37,423 bases of DNA from JBJXFY01 sp046155815 (GTDB taxonomy: Bacteria; Verrucomicrobiota; Verrucomicrobiia; Limisphaerales; CAIMTB01). This document shows, one piece after another, positions 8,474 to 21,500 of the stretch (its first letter is position 1; every line of letters starts with the position of its first letter). Location of the stretch: the NCBI GenBank assembly GCA_046155815.1, contig JBJXFY010000422.1:1-37423 (forward strand). Direction: 5' to 3'. The position numbers were made by a program, and so were the translations under genes. The notes beneath the pieces were generated by a model. The model had not been told where the DNA came from, ran no database searches, and was given only the letters and a program-made list of their open reading frames with translations.

Positions 8474-10363
8474 ATGCTTAAAGCAAAGCCATTTCTGGCG
8501 ATTGATTTCGGGGCGGGCACCCTGAAGCTCGCCGAATTTGAGATCAATGAGGCCGGCGCGCTGACGCTGCGGCAGTTTGGGCGGCAGCCGCTCGGGCTCG
8601 AGGGATCGCAGGAAAGCGCCCGTGAGCGGGTCGTCGCCAAGGCGCTGCAGGATCTCCTTGCCGCCCGCGGCTTCACCGCCCGCCAGGCCAACGTCTGTGC
8701 GCCCGGGTTCCAGGTCTTCTCCAAGTTCGTGAAGCTCCCGCCGGTGGACACGGCGAAGGTCACGCAGATCATCCAGTACGAGGCGCAGCAGAACGTGCCC
8801 TTCCCGCTCACGGACGTGGTGTGGGACTACCAGATCCTCGGCACTGCGCCCGGGGGCGAGCTGGACGTGCTGCTGGTGGCGATCAAGACGGATCTGGTCG
8901 AGGGCCTGTTCCGCATCGCCGAGGGCCGCGGCCTGCGCCTCAACGTGGTGGATGCCTCGCCGGCGGCGCTCTGCAACGCCTTCAAGTTCAACTATGGCGA
9001 ACTTGAGGGCTGCTCGATGCTGCTCGACATCGGTGCCAAGACCTCGAACGTGCTTTTCTTTGAGAAGGGCAAGGTCTTCGCCCGCGGCATCAGCATCGGC
9101 GCAAACACCATCACGCAGGACTTCGCGACCGAGACGAAGCAGCGCTTCGCCGAGGCGGAGGCGTTCAAGATTGAGCACGGCTTCGTGAGCCTTGGCGGCG
9201 CCTACGAGGAACCGGACGATCCCAAGCAGGCGGCGGTGGCCAAGGTGGCCCGGCAGGTCATGACGCGCCTGCACATCCAGCTGAACCAGACCATCCAGTT
9301 CTATCGCGGCCAGCAGGGCGGGGGCGCGCCGCAGCGTCTTTTCCTCTCCGGCGGGGCCTCGATCATGCCCTACGCCTCGCAGTTCTTCGGCGAGAAGCTC
9401 AACATCCCGGTCGAGTACTTCAACCCGTTGCGCAACATCCAGCTCGGTCCGGACGTGAACGTGGATGAGTTGACGCCTGTGGCGCACGCGTTCGGCGAGG
9501 TGGTCGGCGTCGCCCTGCGAAACTTGGCGCAGTGCCCCGTCGAGCTGAACCTGATGCCGAAGAGTTCCCGCCAGCGGCAGCAGTTCGAGCAGAAGAAGCC
9601 TTACCTGCTGGCGGCGATGTTCAGCCTCGTGGGGGTGGTGGCGGCTTTCGGTTGGTTCAACCAGCGCCTGGCCAATGACAAGGAGGCCGCACTCGTGGAG
9701 CTGACCGACAAGGTGTCCCCGCTGTCCCAGCGCGCGCAGGATCTGGACGAGGCCACGGGCCGCCTCAAGACGGTGGAAGGGCAGGTGCGGGAGTTCGAGG
9801 GCTGGCTGGACGGCCGGTTCTTCACGCTCGACCTGCTCACCGAGCTGCGTCGAGTGTTTGCCGCCGCCGAGGCCAAGGCCAGCGCCAACGGGCCGGACAC
9901 CGGCGTCTGGATCGAGAGCCTGAAGATGGGCGAGGTCTCGGCCGGTGCCGCGGCGGCGGAACCCGAACCCGAGGCGGAAGCCGCTCCCCGGCCGACGATG
10001 TCCCTCGAACTCATGAAACGTTACGGCCTGCTCCAGCAGCAGAGTGCGGGCGGCGGGGCGTATGCCGACACCTTGGGCGGCGGGGAAACGGCGGATGCCG
10101 GCAGTACCCCGGCCTCCAAGTCCCGCCCCAAGTCCACCAACGAAATCTCCGAGATCAGCCTCGTCTGCCGGGCCATCAACCGCAACCGGCTCTCTCCCAC
10201 GAACCACCTTCATTTGGCGAACGTGCTTGAGCAGGAGCTGCGCGCGAGCCCCATGTTCCAGCCGGAAGGCACCCAGCTTGGCCGCCTCCCCAATCCGGAG
10301 GACAGCGCTCCGACCTTTTCGTTCGAGGTGACGGTCAGCCTCAAGAACCCCGTGAAGCTCTGA
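8474..10363 (+). CDS. pilM: PilM-PilN fusion protein of a pilus/type II-like assembly system (Amuc_1101-like)
   Basis: First gene of a pilMNOPQ-type operon, 629 residues. Residues 1-350 are a cytoplasmic PilM-like actin-fold ATPase domain. It has FLAIDFGAGTLKLAEFE at the start, LLDIGAKTSNVLFF (183-196) as the second phosphate loop and LFLSGGASIMPYAS (289-302) as the adenosine loop. From about 355 the protein becomes PilN-like: VELNLMPK (the known PilN start motif is close to INLLP), a membrane helix at 376-395, a coiled coil, then a periplasmic domain. In known systems PilM binds the PilN N-terminus, so fusion fixes that contact. A segment at 495-550 is low-complexity and contains MSLELMKRYGL. 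I chose ATG at 8474; an upstream GTG is possible. The next gene follows after 4 bases. Confidence 0.85.
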   Translation: MLKAKPFLAIDFGAGTLKLAEFEINEAGALTLRQFGRQPLGLEGSQESARERVVAKALQDLLAARGFTARQANVCAPGFQVFSKFVKLPPVDTAKVTQIIQYEAQQNVPFPLTDVVWDYQILGTAPGGELDVLLVAIKTDLVEGLFRIAEGRGLRLNVVDASPAALCNAFKFNYGELEGCSMLLDIGAKTSNVLFFEKGKVFARGISIGANTITQDFATETKQRFAEAEAFKIEHGFVSLGGAYEEPDDPKQAAVAKVARQVMTRLHIQLNQTIQFYRGQQGGGAPQRLFLSGGASIMPYASQFFGEKLNIPVEYFNPLRNIQLGPDVNVDELTPVAHAFGEVVGVALRNLAQCPVELNLMPKSSRQRQQFEQKKPYLLAAMFSLVGVVAAFGWFNQRLANDKEAALVELTDKVSPLSQRAQDLDEATGRLKTVEGQVREFEGWLDGRFFTLDLLTELRRVFAAAEAKASANGPDTGVWIESLKMGEVSAGAAAAEPEPEAEAAPRPTMSLELMKRYGLLQQQSAGGGAYADTLGGGETADAGSTPASKSRPKSTNEISEISLVCRAINRNRLSPTNHLHLANVLEQELRASPMFQPEGTQLGRLPNPEDSAPTFSFEVTVSLKNPVKL

Positions 10364-10367
10364 CGCC

Positions 10368-11474
10368 ATGCCTTGGATCCAGAAAAACTTGGCGCTCGTA
10401 CTAGGCGGGCTCGTCGGCCTGCTCCTCCTCGGCGCAGGCGGCTGGTTCTGGTTTACCCAGAGCCAGCGCGATCAGGAAATCGGCGCGCAGCTTGAGGCCA
10501 AGACCGCGGAGTGGAACCTCTTGGTGGCCCGCAAGCCCTACCCGAGCGACGCCAACATCGAGGCCGTGCGTGCCGAGGAGAAGCGCCTTGAGCAGTTGCG
10601 CGAAGTGCTCCGGGCCGGCTTCGAGCCCGTGGCCGCTGCGACCGTCACCGATCCGCTGGAGCTCAAGGTGCTGATCGAAACCGCCATCGCCAGCATGCAG
10701 GATGAGGCTGAGGCCGCCGGGGTCATGCTGCCCAGCCGCCAGTATGCCTTCACTTTTCAGAGCCTCCGGCCCATGGCCCCCTCGCAGTTCACGTCCAACG
10801 CCATTCCGACTCTCGCCGAGCAGGTGGCGCAGGTGGGTTCGGTGGCCCGGGTGCTGTTTGCCTCCCGCATTCATTCGCTCGAGGCGATCCGCCGCCCGCC
10901 GGTCCTCAAGGAAGAGGGTGGTTCGGGCGACTACCTTGCGCTCAAGCCGGTGGCCGGCGACCTCGTCACCCGCATGCCGATGGAGGTCACTTTCCGCAGT
11001 TTTGCCGGTGAGTTGGCGGGCGTCATTACCGGGCTGGCCGGACTTTCCAACACCGTTGTGATCAAACGGATCAACGTCGAGCCTACGACAATCTCAGCCG
11101 CCGCCCCGGATCAGCCCCTGATGCGGATGGCGCCCTTGGCACCGCCGACAGCCGAGGGGCCCGGTCCTGAATCCCGTGGCGATCCCTATGCCCGGCTCCG
11201 CGGCGGTGGGCGCGACGGGGGGCTCGCCTCGCGGTATGGCGTGGGTCCCGGTGGCCGTCCGCCCGGTGGCGGCATGAGTCCCGAACTCGCCTCCCGCTAC
11301 GGTCTCGGTCCCGCGGCCGGCGTGCCACCGGCCGGTGCCGGTCCGGTTGCCGCCTCCCCGGCGCCCGGCGCGCCCGCGGTGGTCGTGGATGAGAAGCCTC
11401 TGCGCGCGACCCTCCAGTTCGACTTCATCAAACGCAAACCTGCGCCCCCCGCCCCCGCCCGCCGCGCCAATTGA
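10368..11474 (+). CDS. Amuc_1100-like, PilO-like inner-membrane protein
   Basis: A 368-residue protein with a single N-terminal membrane helix (residues 8-30), a short coiled coil and a periplasmic domain. It matches Akkermansia Amuc_1100 from memory in size and layout. Both show the helix, an Ala/Glu/Leu-rich coil ending in a GFEPV-like stretch, a MPMEVTFRSF-type strand near the middle (Amuc_1100 has MPLEIAFQGD), a Pro/Ala-rich tail region and a final beta strand ATLQFDFIKRK. Amuc_1100 is part of the Amuc_1098-1102 pilus-like locus. The position between PilMN and PilP-like genes fits PilO. Residues 265-330 are Gly/Pro-rich and hold two copies of a LASRYG motif. The gene starts 4 bases after the PilMN stop and ends 3 bases before the next gene. 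Confidence 0.8.
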   Translation: MPWIQKNLALVLGGLVGLLLLGAGGWFWFTQSQRDQEIGAQLEAKTAEWNLLVARKPYPSDANIEAVRAEEKRLEQLREVLRAGFEPVAAATVTDPLELKVLIETAIASMQDEAEAAGVMLPSRQYAFTFQSLRPMAPSQFTSNAIPTLAEQVAQVGSVARVLFASRIHSLEAIRRPPVLKEEGGSGDYLALKPVAGDLVTRMPMEVTFRSFAGELAGVITGLAGLSNTVVIKRINVEPTTISAAAPDQPLMRMAPLAPPTAEGPGPESRGDPYARLRGGGRDGGLASRYGVGPGGRPPGGGMSPELASRYGLGPAAGVPPAGAGPVAASPAPGAPAVVVDEKPLRATLQFDFIKRKPAPPAPARRAN

Positions 11475-11477
11475 CGC

Positions 11478-12301
11478 ATGGAGCAACTCAAGAAGCTCGG
11501 GGACATTTTGCAGCAGCACTACGAGAAGATCGTTCTCGGCGTGGTGCTGATCGCCTTGCTCGGCGCGGCGCTGTACCTCCCCATCCGGGTTTCCCAGAAC
11601 CGCCAGGCCATCGAGGAGGCTCGCGACAAGACCGAGCGCGTACCCCGGCAGCAGAGCCAGCCTGTGGATACCTCCCGTTCAGAGGGGCTGCTCAAACGTT
11701 CCGCCCGTCCGCCTGTCTTGGATCTCGGACTGGGCGGCGAGCACCGGCTCTTCAACCCGGACCTGTGGAAGCGCACACCCAATGGCGACCTGCTCCGCAT
11801 CCGCACCGGTGAGGAAGAGGGACCCGCAGGCCTTGCCCTCGTCGAGACACGGCCGCTCTACTTCCGCGTCGCCTTCGAGGGCGTGCAGGCTTCCGGTGAC
11901 AATGTGCGCTACCAGTTCGGCGTCACGGATGAGACCGCCGGCGGGGGACGGCCGCGCAAGACCCCCCGGTTCTTGGTCGTGGGCCAGCAGGTGCGCGAGG
12001 TTCCTTTCCTCCTGCAGAAAGTGAACGGCGACCCCCGCGATCCGGCCAGCGTCGAGATCCGCCTGCGCGAGTCCAACGAGGTGGTGACCATCACGCGGGA
12101 CCAGCCTTTCGCCCGCATCGCCGGCCACGAGGCCGACCTCCGGCACGACGCGCTGGGGAAGAGCTTCAAGGACGTGCGCGCCCGCCAAAATCTTACCCTG
12201 GGTAGCGAGCCGTACAATGTCGTTGCCATCACCAAGGACGCGCTTACCCTCCAAAGTTCCAAGACCCAGAAGCGTTGGACGATCCGTCTCAAATCGTCTC
12301 C

Positions 12302-12305
<4 letters not shown>
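11478..12305 (+). CDS. Amuc_1099-like, PilP-like periplasmic component
   Basis: A 275-residue bitopic protein with a membrane helix at about 18-37 (KIVLGVVLIALLGAALYLPI) and a periplasmic part. The C-terminal 50 residues (LGSEPYNVVAITKDALTLQS, then KRWTIRL) resemble the small beta domain of PilP/GspC. In known systems that domain links the inner-membrane subcomplex to the secretin. A second beta-rich region at about 85-180 is not recognised. The gene lies between the PilO-like gene (3-base gap) and the secretin, whose ATG overlaps this stop codon as ATGA at 12302-12305. Gene order matches PilP. The role is inferred from position plus weak motif resemblance, and is not certain. Confidence 0.65.
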
Positions 12306-15091
<2,786 letters not shown>

Positions 15092-15124
15092 GCTGAGACG
15101 CCACAACCGGAACCACTCAAAAGC

Positions 15125-17107
15125 ATGAGGTTTCCCCTCCGCCCACTTCCCCGCACCGGACGGGCTTCGAGCTTTCCCGGATTCTTGGCCGCGTGCGGCG
15201 GGCTGATGGCGGCCCTTGCCCTTCCGGCCACGGCGGCCGAGCCGGCCTATCCGCCACAGGGTGCGGAGTTCAAGCCCGCCCGCACGCTGCCCGGCGACCA
15301 GGTCCATCCTTCCGTGAGCTACGGCGCCAGCGGGGGCTTTCTGGTCTGGCAGGACAGCGCCGTGGACGGAGACGGCACCGGCATCGCGGCCGTCCGGCTT
15401 TCCGCCGACCTCACCCCGGTGCAGAACGTCTTCCGGGTGAACGCCCGCTCCGCCGGCAATCAGGATCTGCCCAAGGTCGCCAAGCTCACCGGCGGGGGCG
15501 CCGCCTTCGTGTGGCAGGGTGACGCAGACGTCTTCGCCCGATTCACCGATGCCCGGGGGGTCTTCACCGCCGCGGATGACGTCATGGTGAACACCGACCG
15601 CAGCGGGCCGAAGGTGGATCCGGCGGTGGTGCCGCTGGCGGATGGCGGCGCACTGGTGCTGTGGGGGTCCCACCAGCAGGACGACGCCGCGGCGGCGCTG
15701 GCCAGCCAGCGCGCGATGCAGGGCGTCTATGGCCAGCGCTTCGACGCCCGGGGAGCCAAGGTCGGCGGCGAGTTCCGGCTCAACCAGTCCACGCGCTTCA
15801 ACCAGCGCTCCGTCACCGGCGCGCTGCTTTCCGACGGCAACGTGGTGGTGGCCTGGGTCCATGAGGATTCGGCCCGGCTCGAGCAGGCTTCCATCGTCCG
15901 CACCGCCGATCCCGCCGCCGCCCTGAGGCAGCTGGCCCAGGTTGAAGTCCGCGCCCGGATGTACGGGCCCAACGGGGCCGCGCTGGGCGACGAGTTCCTG
16001 GTCAACGACAACGCGCGCATCTGCGCGAACCCCTCGGTGGCCGCCACCGAAGGCGGCGGCTTCATCGCCGCGTGGTCCGAGAAGGACGACGACACGAACC
16101 GGAGCTGGGAAATCTATGCCCGCAGTTTCGCCGGCGGCGGCATTCCCGAGGGCACTTCGGTCCTCGTCAATGGCCTGACTTACGGCGACCAGTTCGGGCC
16201 GTCCGTCGCCAGCATCGGGACCGAGCATCTCGTCGTCTGGACGAGCCTCGGGCAGGACGGCTACGGCGAAGGCGTGTTCGGCCGACTGCTGAGCGGCCGA
16301 CAGCCGGCCGGGCCTGAATTCCGCGCGAACACCACGGTCATCAACAAGCAGATGCATCCCGTGGCGGCGGCCGACCCCACCGGCGGCTTCGGCGTCGTGT
16401 GGACCGGCTTCATGCCCAACGCCTCGTTCGACCTGTTTGCCCAGCGCTACCTCCAGGGCCTGCCCCGGCCGCCCCAGCCATTTGTGGCGGCGCGCAACCA
16501 ATCCAGCTTCAGTGTCTCCTGGCCCGAGCTCGCCGGCTATTCGGGCGTCCGCTACGCGGTGTATGCGGGGCAGGGCGCGCCGCCGGTGATCGTGGACGGC
16601 AATCGTTGGGTGTCCCCGAACCAGTTCGTGCCCGCCTCCACCCATGCCTTCCGGCTGGCCTACGTGTTTCCGGACGGCCGGCTCTCCCCGCTCTCCCCCG
16701 AGGCGACCGGCCGGACCTGGGGCGTGGATGACAACGGCGACGGCCTGCCTGATGACTGGCAGACCCAGCATTTCGGAATCGCGCCGGCCTTATGGCCCTC
16801 ACCGCAGTCGGACGGCGACGGCGACGGGGCGAGCACGATCGAGGAGTTCCGCGCCGGCACGGATCCGACGAAGGCCGCCAGCGTGCTGCGCATGAGAATC
16901 GCCGGGGCGGGGGCGGCGCTGCGCCTTGAGTGGAACACCCGGGCCGGCGGCTTTTATCAGGTCGAGTGCGCGGCCAGCCTGACCGCGCCCAACCAGGAAC
17001 GCTGGCAGCCCGTCGGCGGCCCGCGCTTCGCCCCAGGCACCGCCGACGCCGTGGAAATCGGCGTGGATTCCACGCCCCGCTACTACCGCGTGAACCTCCT
17101 CCGTTGA
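15125..17107 (+). CDS. Secreted beta-propeller-like repeat protein with calcium-loop and C-terminal module
   Basis: A 660-residue exported protein of unknown function. Residues 1-38 form a signal peptide (LMAALALPATAAE). About six repeats follow between residues 50 and 445. Each is built as G-x-EF-x-VN, then P-x-VA, then GGF-VVW, then YGQRFDARG-like text; examples are GGEFRLNQSTRFNQ, GDEFLVNDNARICANPSVAA and GPEFRANTTVINKQMHP. This pattern suggests a six- or seven-bladed propeller. A fibronectin-like stretch follows at about 455-540, then calcium-type loops (DDNGDGLPDDWQ and DGDGDGASTIEEF). The last 65 residues (LRLEWNTRAGGFYQVE through YYRVNLLR) resemble the end of the gene at 18586-21657. 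It lies 33 bases after the secretin and 7 bases before the next gene, which suggests cotranscription with the secretion machine. Confidence 0.75.
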   Translation: MRFPLRPLPRTGRASSFPGFLAACGGLMAALALPATAAEPAYPPQGAEFKPARTLPGDQVHPSVSYGASGGFLVWQDSAVDGDGTGIAAVRLSADLTPVQNVFRVNARSAGNQDLPKVAKLTGGGAAFVWQGDADVFARFTDARGVFTAADDVMVNTDRSGPKVDPAVVPLADGGALVLWGSHQQDDAAAALASQRAMQGVYGQRFDARGAKVGGEFRLNQSTRFNQRSVTGALLSDGNVVVAWVHEDSARLEQASIVRTADPAAALRQLAQVEVRARMYGPNGAALGDEFLVNDNARICANPSVAATEGGGFIAAWSEKDDDTNRSWEIYARSFAGGGIPEGTSVLVNGLTYGDQFGPSVASIGTEHLVVWTSLGQDGYGEGVFGRLLSGRQPAGPEFRANTTVINKQMHPVAAADPTGGFGVVWTGFMPNASFDLFAQRYLQGLPRPPQPFVAARNQSSFSVSWPELAGYSGVRYAVYAGQGAPPVIVDGNRWVSPNQFVPASTHAFRLAYVFPDGRLSPLSPEATGRTWGVDDNGDGLPDDWQTQHFGIAPALWPSPQSDGDGDGASTIEEFRAGTDPTKAASVLRMRIAGAGAALRLEWNTRAGGFYQVECAASLTAPNQERWQPVGGPRFAPGTADAVEIGVDSTPRYYRVNLLR

Positions 17108-17114
17108 AGCTACC

Positions 17115-18569
17115 ATGCGGCGATCACTTCAGATCCTGACCCTCACGGTGCTGGCCTGGATGGCCGGTGCCCGTCCTGCCGGCGCCTTTGCCCTCCTCGG
17201 GCCATTCGACGACTGGCAGACGGCTGAAATCTACTATCAGACCACCGATCCCATCGGCATTTACGGCGATGACATTGGCGGGCCGCAGAACCTGGGCGAG
17301 GAGTACCGCTACAACGTCCCGGTGCTCCACTATGCCTTCGACTTCAGCTTCCTCGACTACTTCGGCCAGAAGGGCGTGGACGCCGTGGACGCCGCGATCA
17401 AGGTCTTCAACGACCTGCCTGCGGTTTCATCCCTGTCCACAAACCTCACGGAGTACCCGCTGAATTCGCAGCGGATCAACTACCGGGCCCAGGCCCTCCA
17501 GCTGCTCGACTTGAAGACCGCCGTGATGAGCATCCTGCTTGAGGAACTTGGCCTTGGCCATGCCGAGCGGTTCGTGTGGACCATGCGGTTTCGCGAGCTG
17601 CTGCCCGGAGCCACGTGCCCCACCTACGAGTACGACGTCATCAAGCGCAATTTCGACCCCATCAACCTGTTCCCGAGCAGCTACGTGAACGGGACGCTGT
17701 ACACCTACATCATCATCACCAGCTGCGATCCCGACTGGTCGGAGGTGTTCGAGGAGCCGGTGAACCCGCTCCAGCAGACCCACACCAGCGTCTCGGCGTT
17801 CTTCGGCATCCAGTCCGGTGGCTTCCGCACCGGCCTCACACGGGACGATGTTGGCGGTCTGCGCTACCTGTACCACCCGAACAACCGCAACCAGGAAACC
17901 TTCACCGCAGGCACCCTTTTTGGGGCCGCCGGTGGCGGGGCTTGGACGCCCGTTGATCCCTTCGCGACCAACGCGCCGGCGGCCACCAATAGCAGCTTCG
18001 TGCGCTACGGCGTGGACAAGGTCCGGTTCGTGAAGACTGCCTACGACTCGCTGTTCGGCAACGTGTATCCGGGCGCGACGAACGACTTCACCGCGCGCGT
18101 CCTCGTGGGCGGCAGCCCCCGTGACATCCGCGCCCGCCGGGTCGTGACGGCGCCGGACATCCTGTTCACCGCCGGGGACCAGTTGAACGGCGTGCTCTCC
18201 CGCACCACGCCGCCGTATCTGCCGACGCCGCTGGTCGGCGGGGCGGGCGGGGCAAACGGGCCGGGCATCGTGGAGATCACCGCCGGCAACGTGAATGCCA
18301 ATGTTGCCATTGCCCTGAACAAGATTGGCGTCCTCTTCCAGCAGGCCACGGGCACCTTCCTGCGTCAGAACGAGGGCTTGCAGGTGCAGCAGTTTGTCTG
18401 GGGATCGTTCGACGGCTCGACCAACGAGCCAACCATCTACCCGGACTTTGTCAGCATCAACGACCTCGAATTGTTCGTCTCCGAAGGCACGGTCGGCGGC
18501 GGGGGGTGGAACATCACCGTCCCGACACCTCCGCCCGTGAATCCAGAGGGCGGCGGTGCCACCCCGTAG
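17115..18569 (+). CDS. Secreted matrixin-like protein with a degenerate zinc site (pseudo-protease candidate)
   Basis: A 484-residue exported protein with a signal peptide at 1-24 (TVLAWMAGARPAGAFA). Residues 65-265 have the outline of a matrixin (peptidase M10) domain: an opening strand VLHYAFDFSF, an AVDAAIKVFNDL helix, a helix ending in LEELGLGHAER, and a closing DDVGGLRYLYHPNN. In active matrixins the helix carries HExxHxxGxxH. Here the equivalent positions are Ser139, Ile140, Glu143, Gly146 and His149, so two of three zinc ligands and the catalytic Glu are missing. It should not be an active zinc protease of that type. Residues 270-484 are Asn/Thr/Ala-rich and not recognised. The N-terminal resemblance is moderate and was judged by eye. 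The gene is tightly packed between two other secreted proteins. Confidence 0.6.
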   Translation: MRRSLQILTLTVLAWMAGARPAGAFALLGPFDDWQTAEIYYQTTDPIGIYGDDIGGPQNLGEEYRYNVPVLHYAFDFSFLDYFGQKGVDAVDAAIKVFNDLPAVSSLSTNLTEYPLNSQRINYRAQALQLLDLKTAVMSILLEELGLGHAERFVWTMRFRELLPGATCPTYEYDVIKRNFDPINLFPSSYVNGTLYTYIIITSCDPDWSEVFEEPVNPLQQTHTSVSAFFGIQSGGFRTGLTRDDVGGLRYLYHPNNRNQETFTAGTLFGAAGGGAWTPVDPFATNAPAATNSSFVRYGVDKVRFVKTAYDSLFGNVYPGATNDFTARVLVGGSPRDIRARRVVTAPDILFTAGDQLNGVLSRTTPPYLPTPLVGGAGGANGPGIVEITAGNVNANVAIALNKIGVLFQQATGTFLRQNEGLQVQQFVWGSFDGSTNEPTIYPDFVSINDLELFVSEGTVGGGGWNITVPTPPPVNPEGGGATP

Positions 18570-18585
18570 AGCCAGCCGCACTGAG

Positions 18586-21500
18586 ATGACCTTTCATTCC
18601 GCTCATCGTCCTATGAGGAAGTTTTTCATGCGTTGTCTGCTGGTGCTGGCCCTCACGGCCATGCCGCGCGTGCCGGCCCAGGCTCCGCTTTACGAGAACT
18701 TCGGCCTGGTCATCACAGCTCCGCAGGTGGACGCCACCGCCTTCGTCAACCGCGGCACGTTTGACCTGTTCACCTCCGAGCCGTTCGAGACGCAGAACAC
18801 GCGGTTCTTCACCAATTTCAACTCGATGACGGGCGACCCGGGTTACCGCTTCGAGTTCATCGGCGTGGATGGCTTGCGGCAGCCGGCCGACGTGATCGTG
18901 AACCGCGGCCAGATTATTGCGGAGAGCAGCGGCTTCTCGGACCCGAACATCGGCGGCTTCCGCGGCGGATCCCATCTTTATCTGTCCGCCAGCAACGTGG
19001 TGAACACCGGCCTGCTGGAAGTGGACTCCGAGGGCATCGTGGATGTCCGCGGCCAGAACGTGTCGCTCACCCGCAGCGGTATCCGGGCCACGCTGCCCGT
19101 CGCCGCCTCGAGCATCAGCAGCCGCGGCGACCTCGTCTTCTTCAACGACGGCATCTACTACCTCAACGCCTTTGGCGTGAACGATCTCTACGCCGGCACG
19201 GGCCTGAACGGAGCCCATTCGTCCGATGGCAGTGCCGTGCAGAACGGCCCCAACATTCCCTTGAACGTCAACAACCTGACCCTCCCGGCCCCGAGATCGC
19301 CGGGCCATCAGGTCATCCTGGGCGGATTCACCAACCTGCTCTCCATCCCGCTGACGCCCGGCTTTTACGGAGCCTGGGTGTACACGAACCAGCTCTCGGA
19401 CACGAACTTCGTGGTCCAGGTCGTGTTCGTGAAGACCAACAGCTTCGACACCAACCTCACCTCCGACGTGCGGTTTGCCGACAATCCGGATGGTCTCGTG
19501 CCCGGCACCAAGACCGCCATCGTCGAGGTCGGGCTGTCGGACGTGGACGCCGTGACCGGCGATGTGGTCACCAACCGCATCTACATTCTCGACACCCTCG
19601 CCACCGTGACGAATTCGGTCCTCTACACCAACTTTTTCAACACGAACATCTTCCGGACCTCGACCCTCGAGGTGACGCGCGGTCGGCTGCTGGAGTGGGT
19701 GACGGCCGACCTGACCAATGCGACCTACACGCCGAACATCTTCACCGAGGGGCTTGACCTTACCGTCGTCACCAACAACTACGCGGGCTATGGATTCTCC
19801 ATCGGCAATCCCCAGACCGGCGGCATCGGCGGCGGCGGAGGGGGCGGCGGCGTCATCGGCGGGGGTGGCGGGCTGACTTTCTTCGGATTCGGCTCCGCGG
19901 AGGCCGCCCTTGTTTTTGGCGGCGCGCTTGATCCCCGGCTTACTGACATCACCAACCAGACCGGGCAGGTTCAGATCCAAGCCGACCAGCTCGACCTCCA
20001 CCTGCTCCGCCTGAAAGCCGACGGCGTGGTCACGCTCAGCGCCACCGACTTCAGCGGCCGTGACCCACGGCGGCTGGACGCTCCCGCCTTCCGCCTGGAC
20101 CTCCAGAAGAAGGCGGGCACGATGACGGTCTCGAATGTCGTGCCCAGCACCGTGCGCCGGCTGGACGGCTTTTTCTACTGCTACAGCGCGGTCTGGACCA
20201 ATACCGCCGTCGGCACGGCGCCCGACGGCAGCACCAACACCCTCGAGTTCCGCTACCACACCCTGATCGTGGACCGGGCCGTGGACTCGATCCGCCCGGT
20301 GGACTCCCTTGAGGTCACGCTTAAGGCCACCAACGTCGTGTGGGGCGACAACATGACGGTGACCCGCAGCCTGTTGATTGATGCGGTGGGTTTCCAGAAC
20401 TCGGGCTCCATTGACTTCGCCACCGGCGGCAGCATCGGGCGGGCCAATCTTCCGCGCCTCCGATACCTGACCAACTCCGGCACCTTCTCCGTGGACAACG
20501 TGATGGACCTTGGAGCCGACACCACCAACGGGTGGGCCAACATCCTGAACACCGGTACGCTCCAGGCGAACGGCATCCGCGCCCGTTCCGCCATTGTCGA
20601 AAACCTGGGGACCATCGAGGCCACTCAGGACATCCTGACAATCGTCGGCAACGACGTGAAGTTTGACCACCAGCCGGACAACCCTCTCGCGCTCCGCGGC
20701 ACCGTTAGCGCCCGCAACGACATCACGATCCAGGCCAATGACTTCAAGTCGCGCAACACCGACATTTCGGCCGGCGTGGTGGTGACCAACCCGATCACCG
20801 GGGCCATCAACTACGCCCTCGGCTCGCTGATCTTCGACGTGCCCACCCGTCTCTCGGATGGCGGCGTGGACGCGGCCAACCAGTGGTCGTGCGTGGACGG
20901 GTTTGCCCTGCTCCAGAAGCCGCAGTTTGGCGACCTGCTGGGGACGACAATCACCGTGAACGGCCCCCGCTTCGGCGATGTGGCCTCCCTCTGGGCCGCT
21001 GAGGATCGCGGCGAGACGCCCGCCGGCTTTTCCAACAACGTCGCCGTCGGCCGGCTCGTGTTGAACGGCCAGCTCCTGACGCTCTTCGGCTTTGCCGGCC
21101 CAACTCCCGGCCGCGCGCTGTACGTGGATGTCCTCGAGCTGAACGGCGACGCGACCAACGCCTTGGAGAACATCTTCATCGCGCCGGACTTCACGCTGTA
21201 CTTCGCTGATTCCGTAGGTGTTGCCCCGGAGGACTTGGACGGGCTGTCGGATGGCCGGCTGCGCTGGGTTCAGGACTACGCCGGCCCCGGCAGTTCGGTG
21301 CTGGTTCGGCTCGCCGGTGGCAATCAGGTCAGGATGAACCGCGCCCTGGTCGGCAGCCGCACGATCGACTCGGACGGCGACGGCACGCCGAACGGGCTGG
21401 ACGCGACGCCCTTCGAGCCGGCTGCGCTCAAGGTCAAGATGAACGTCCGACGCACGTCCGCGCAGGCGGATGTGACGTGGTTTGCCTCGCCCGGCCGGAG

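Noticed and set aside
18514..20670. Minus-strand open frame opposite the large secreted protein
   Set aside because: Val/Gly/His-rich text typical of the reverse complement of a GC-rich gene. The plus strand has a signal peptide, calcium loop and shared C-terminal module.
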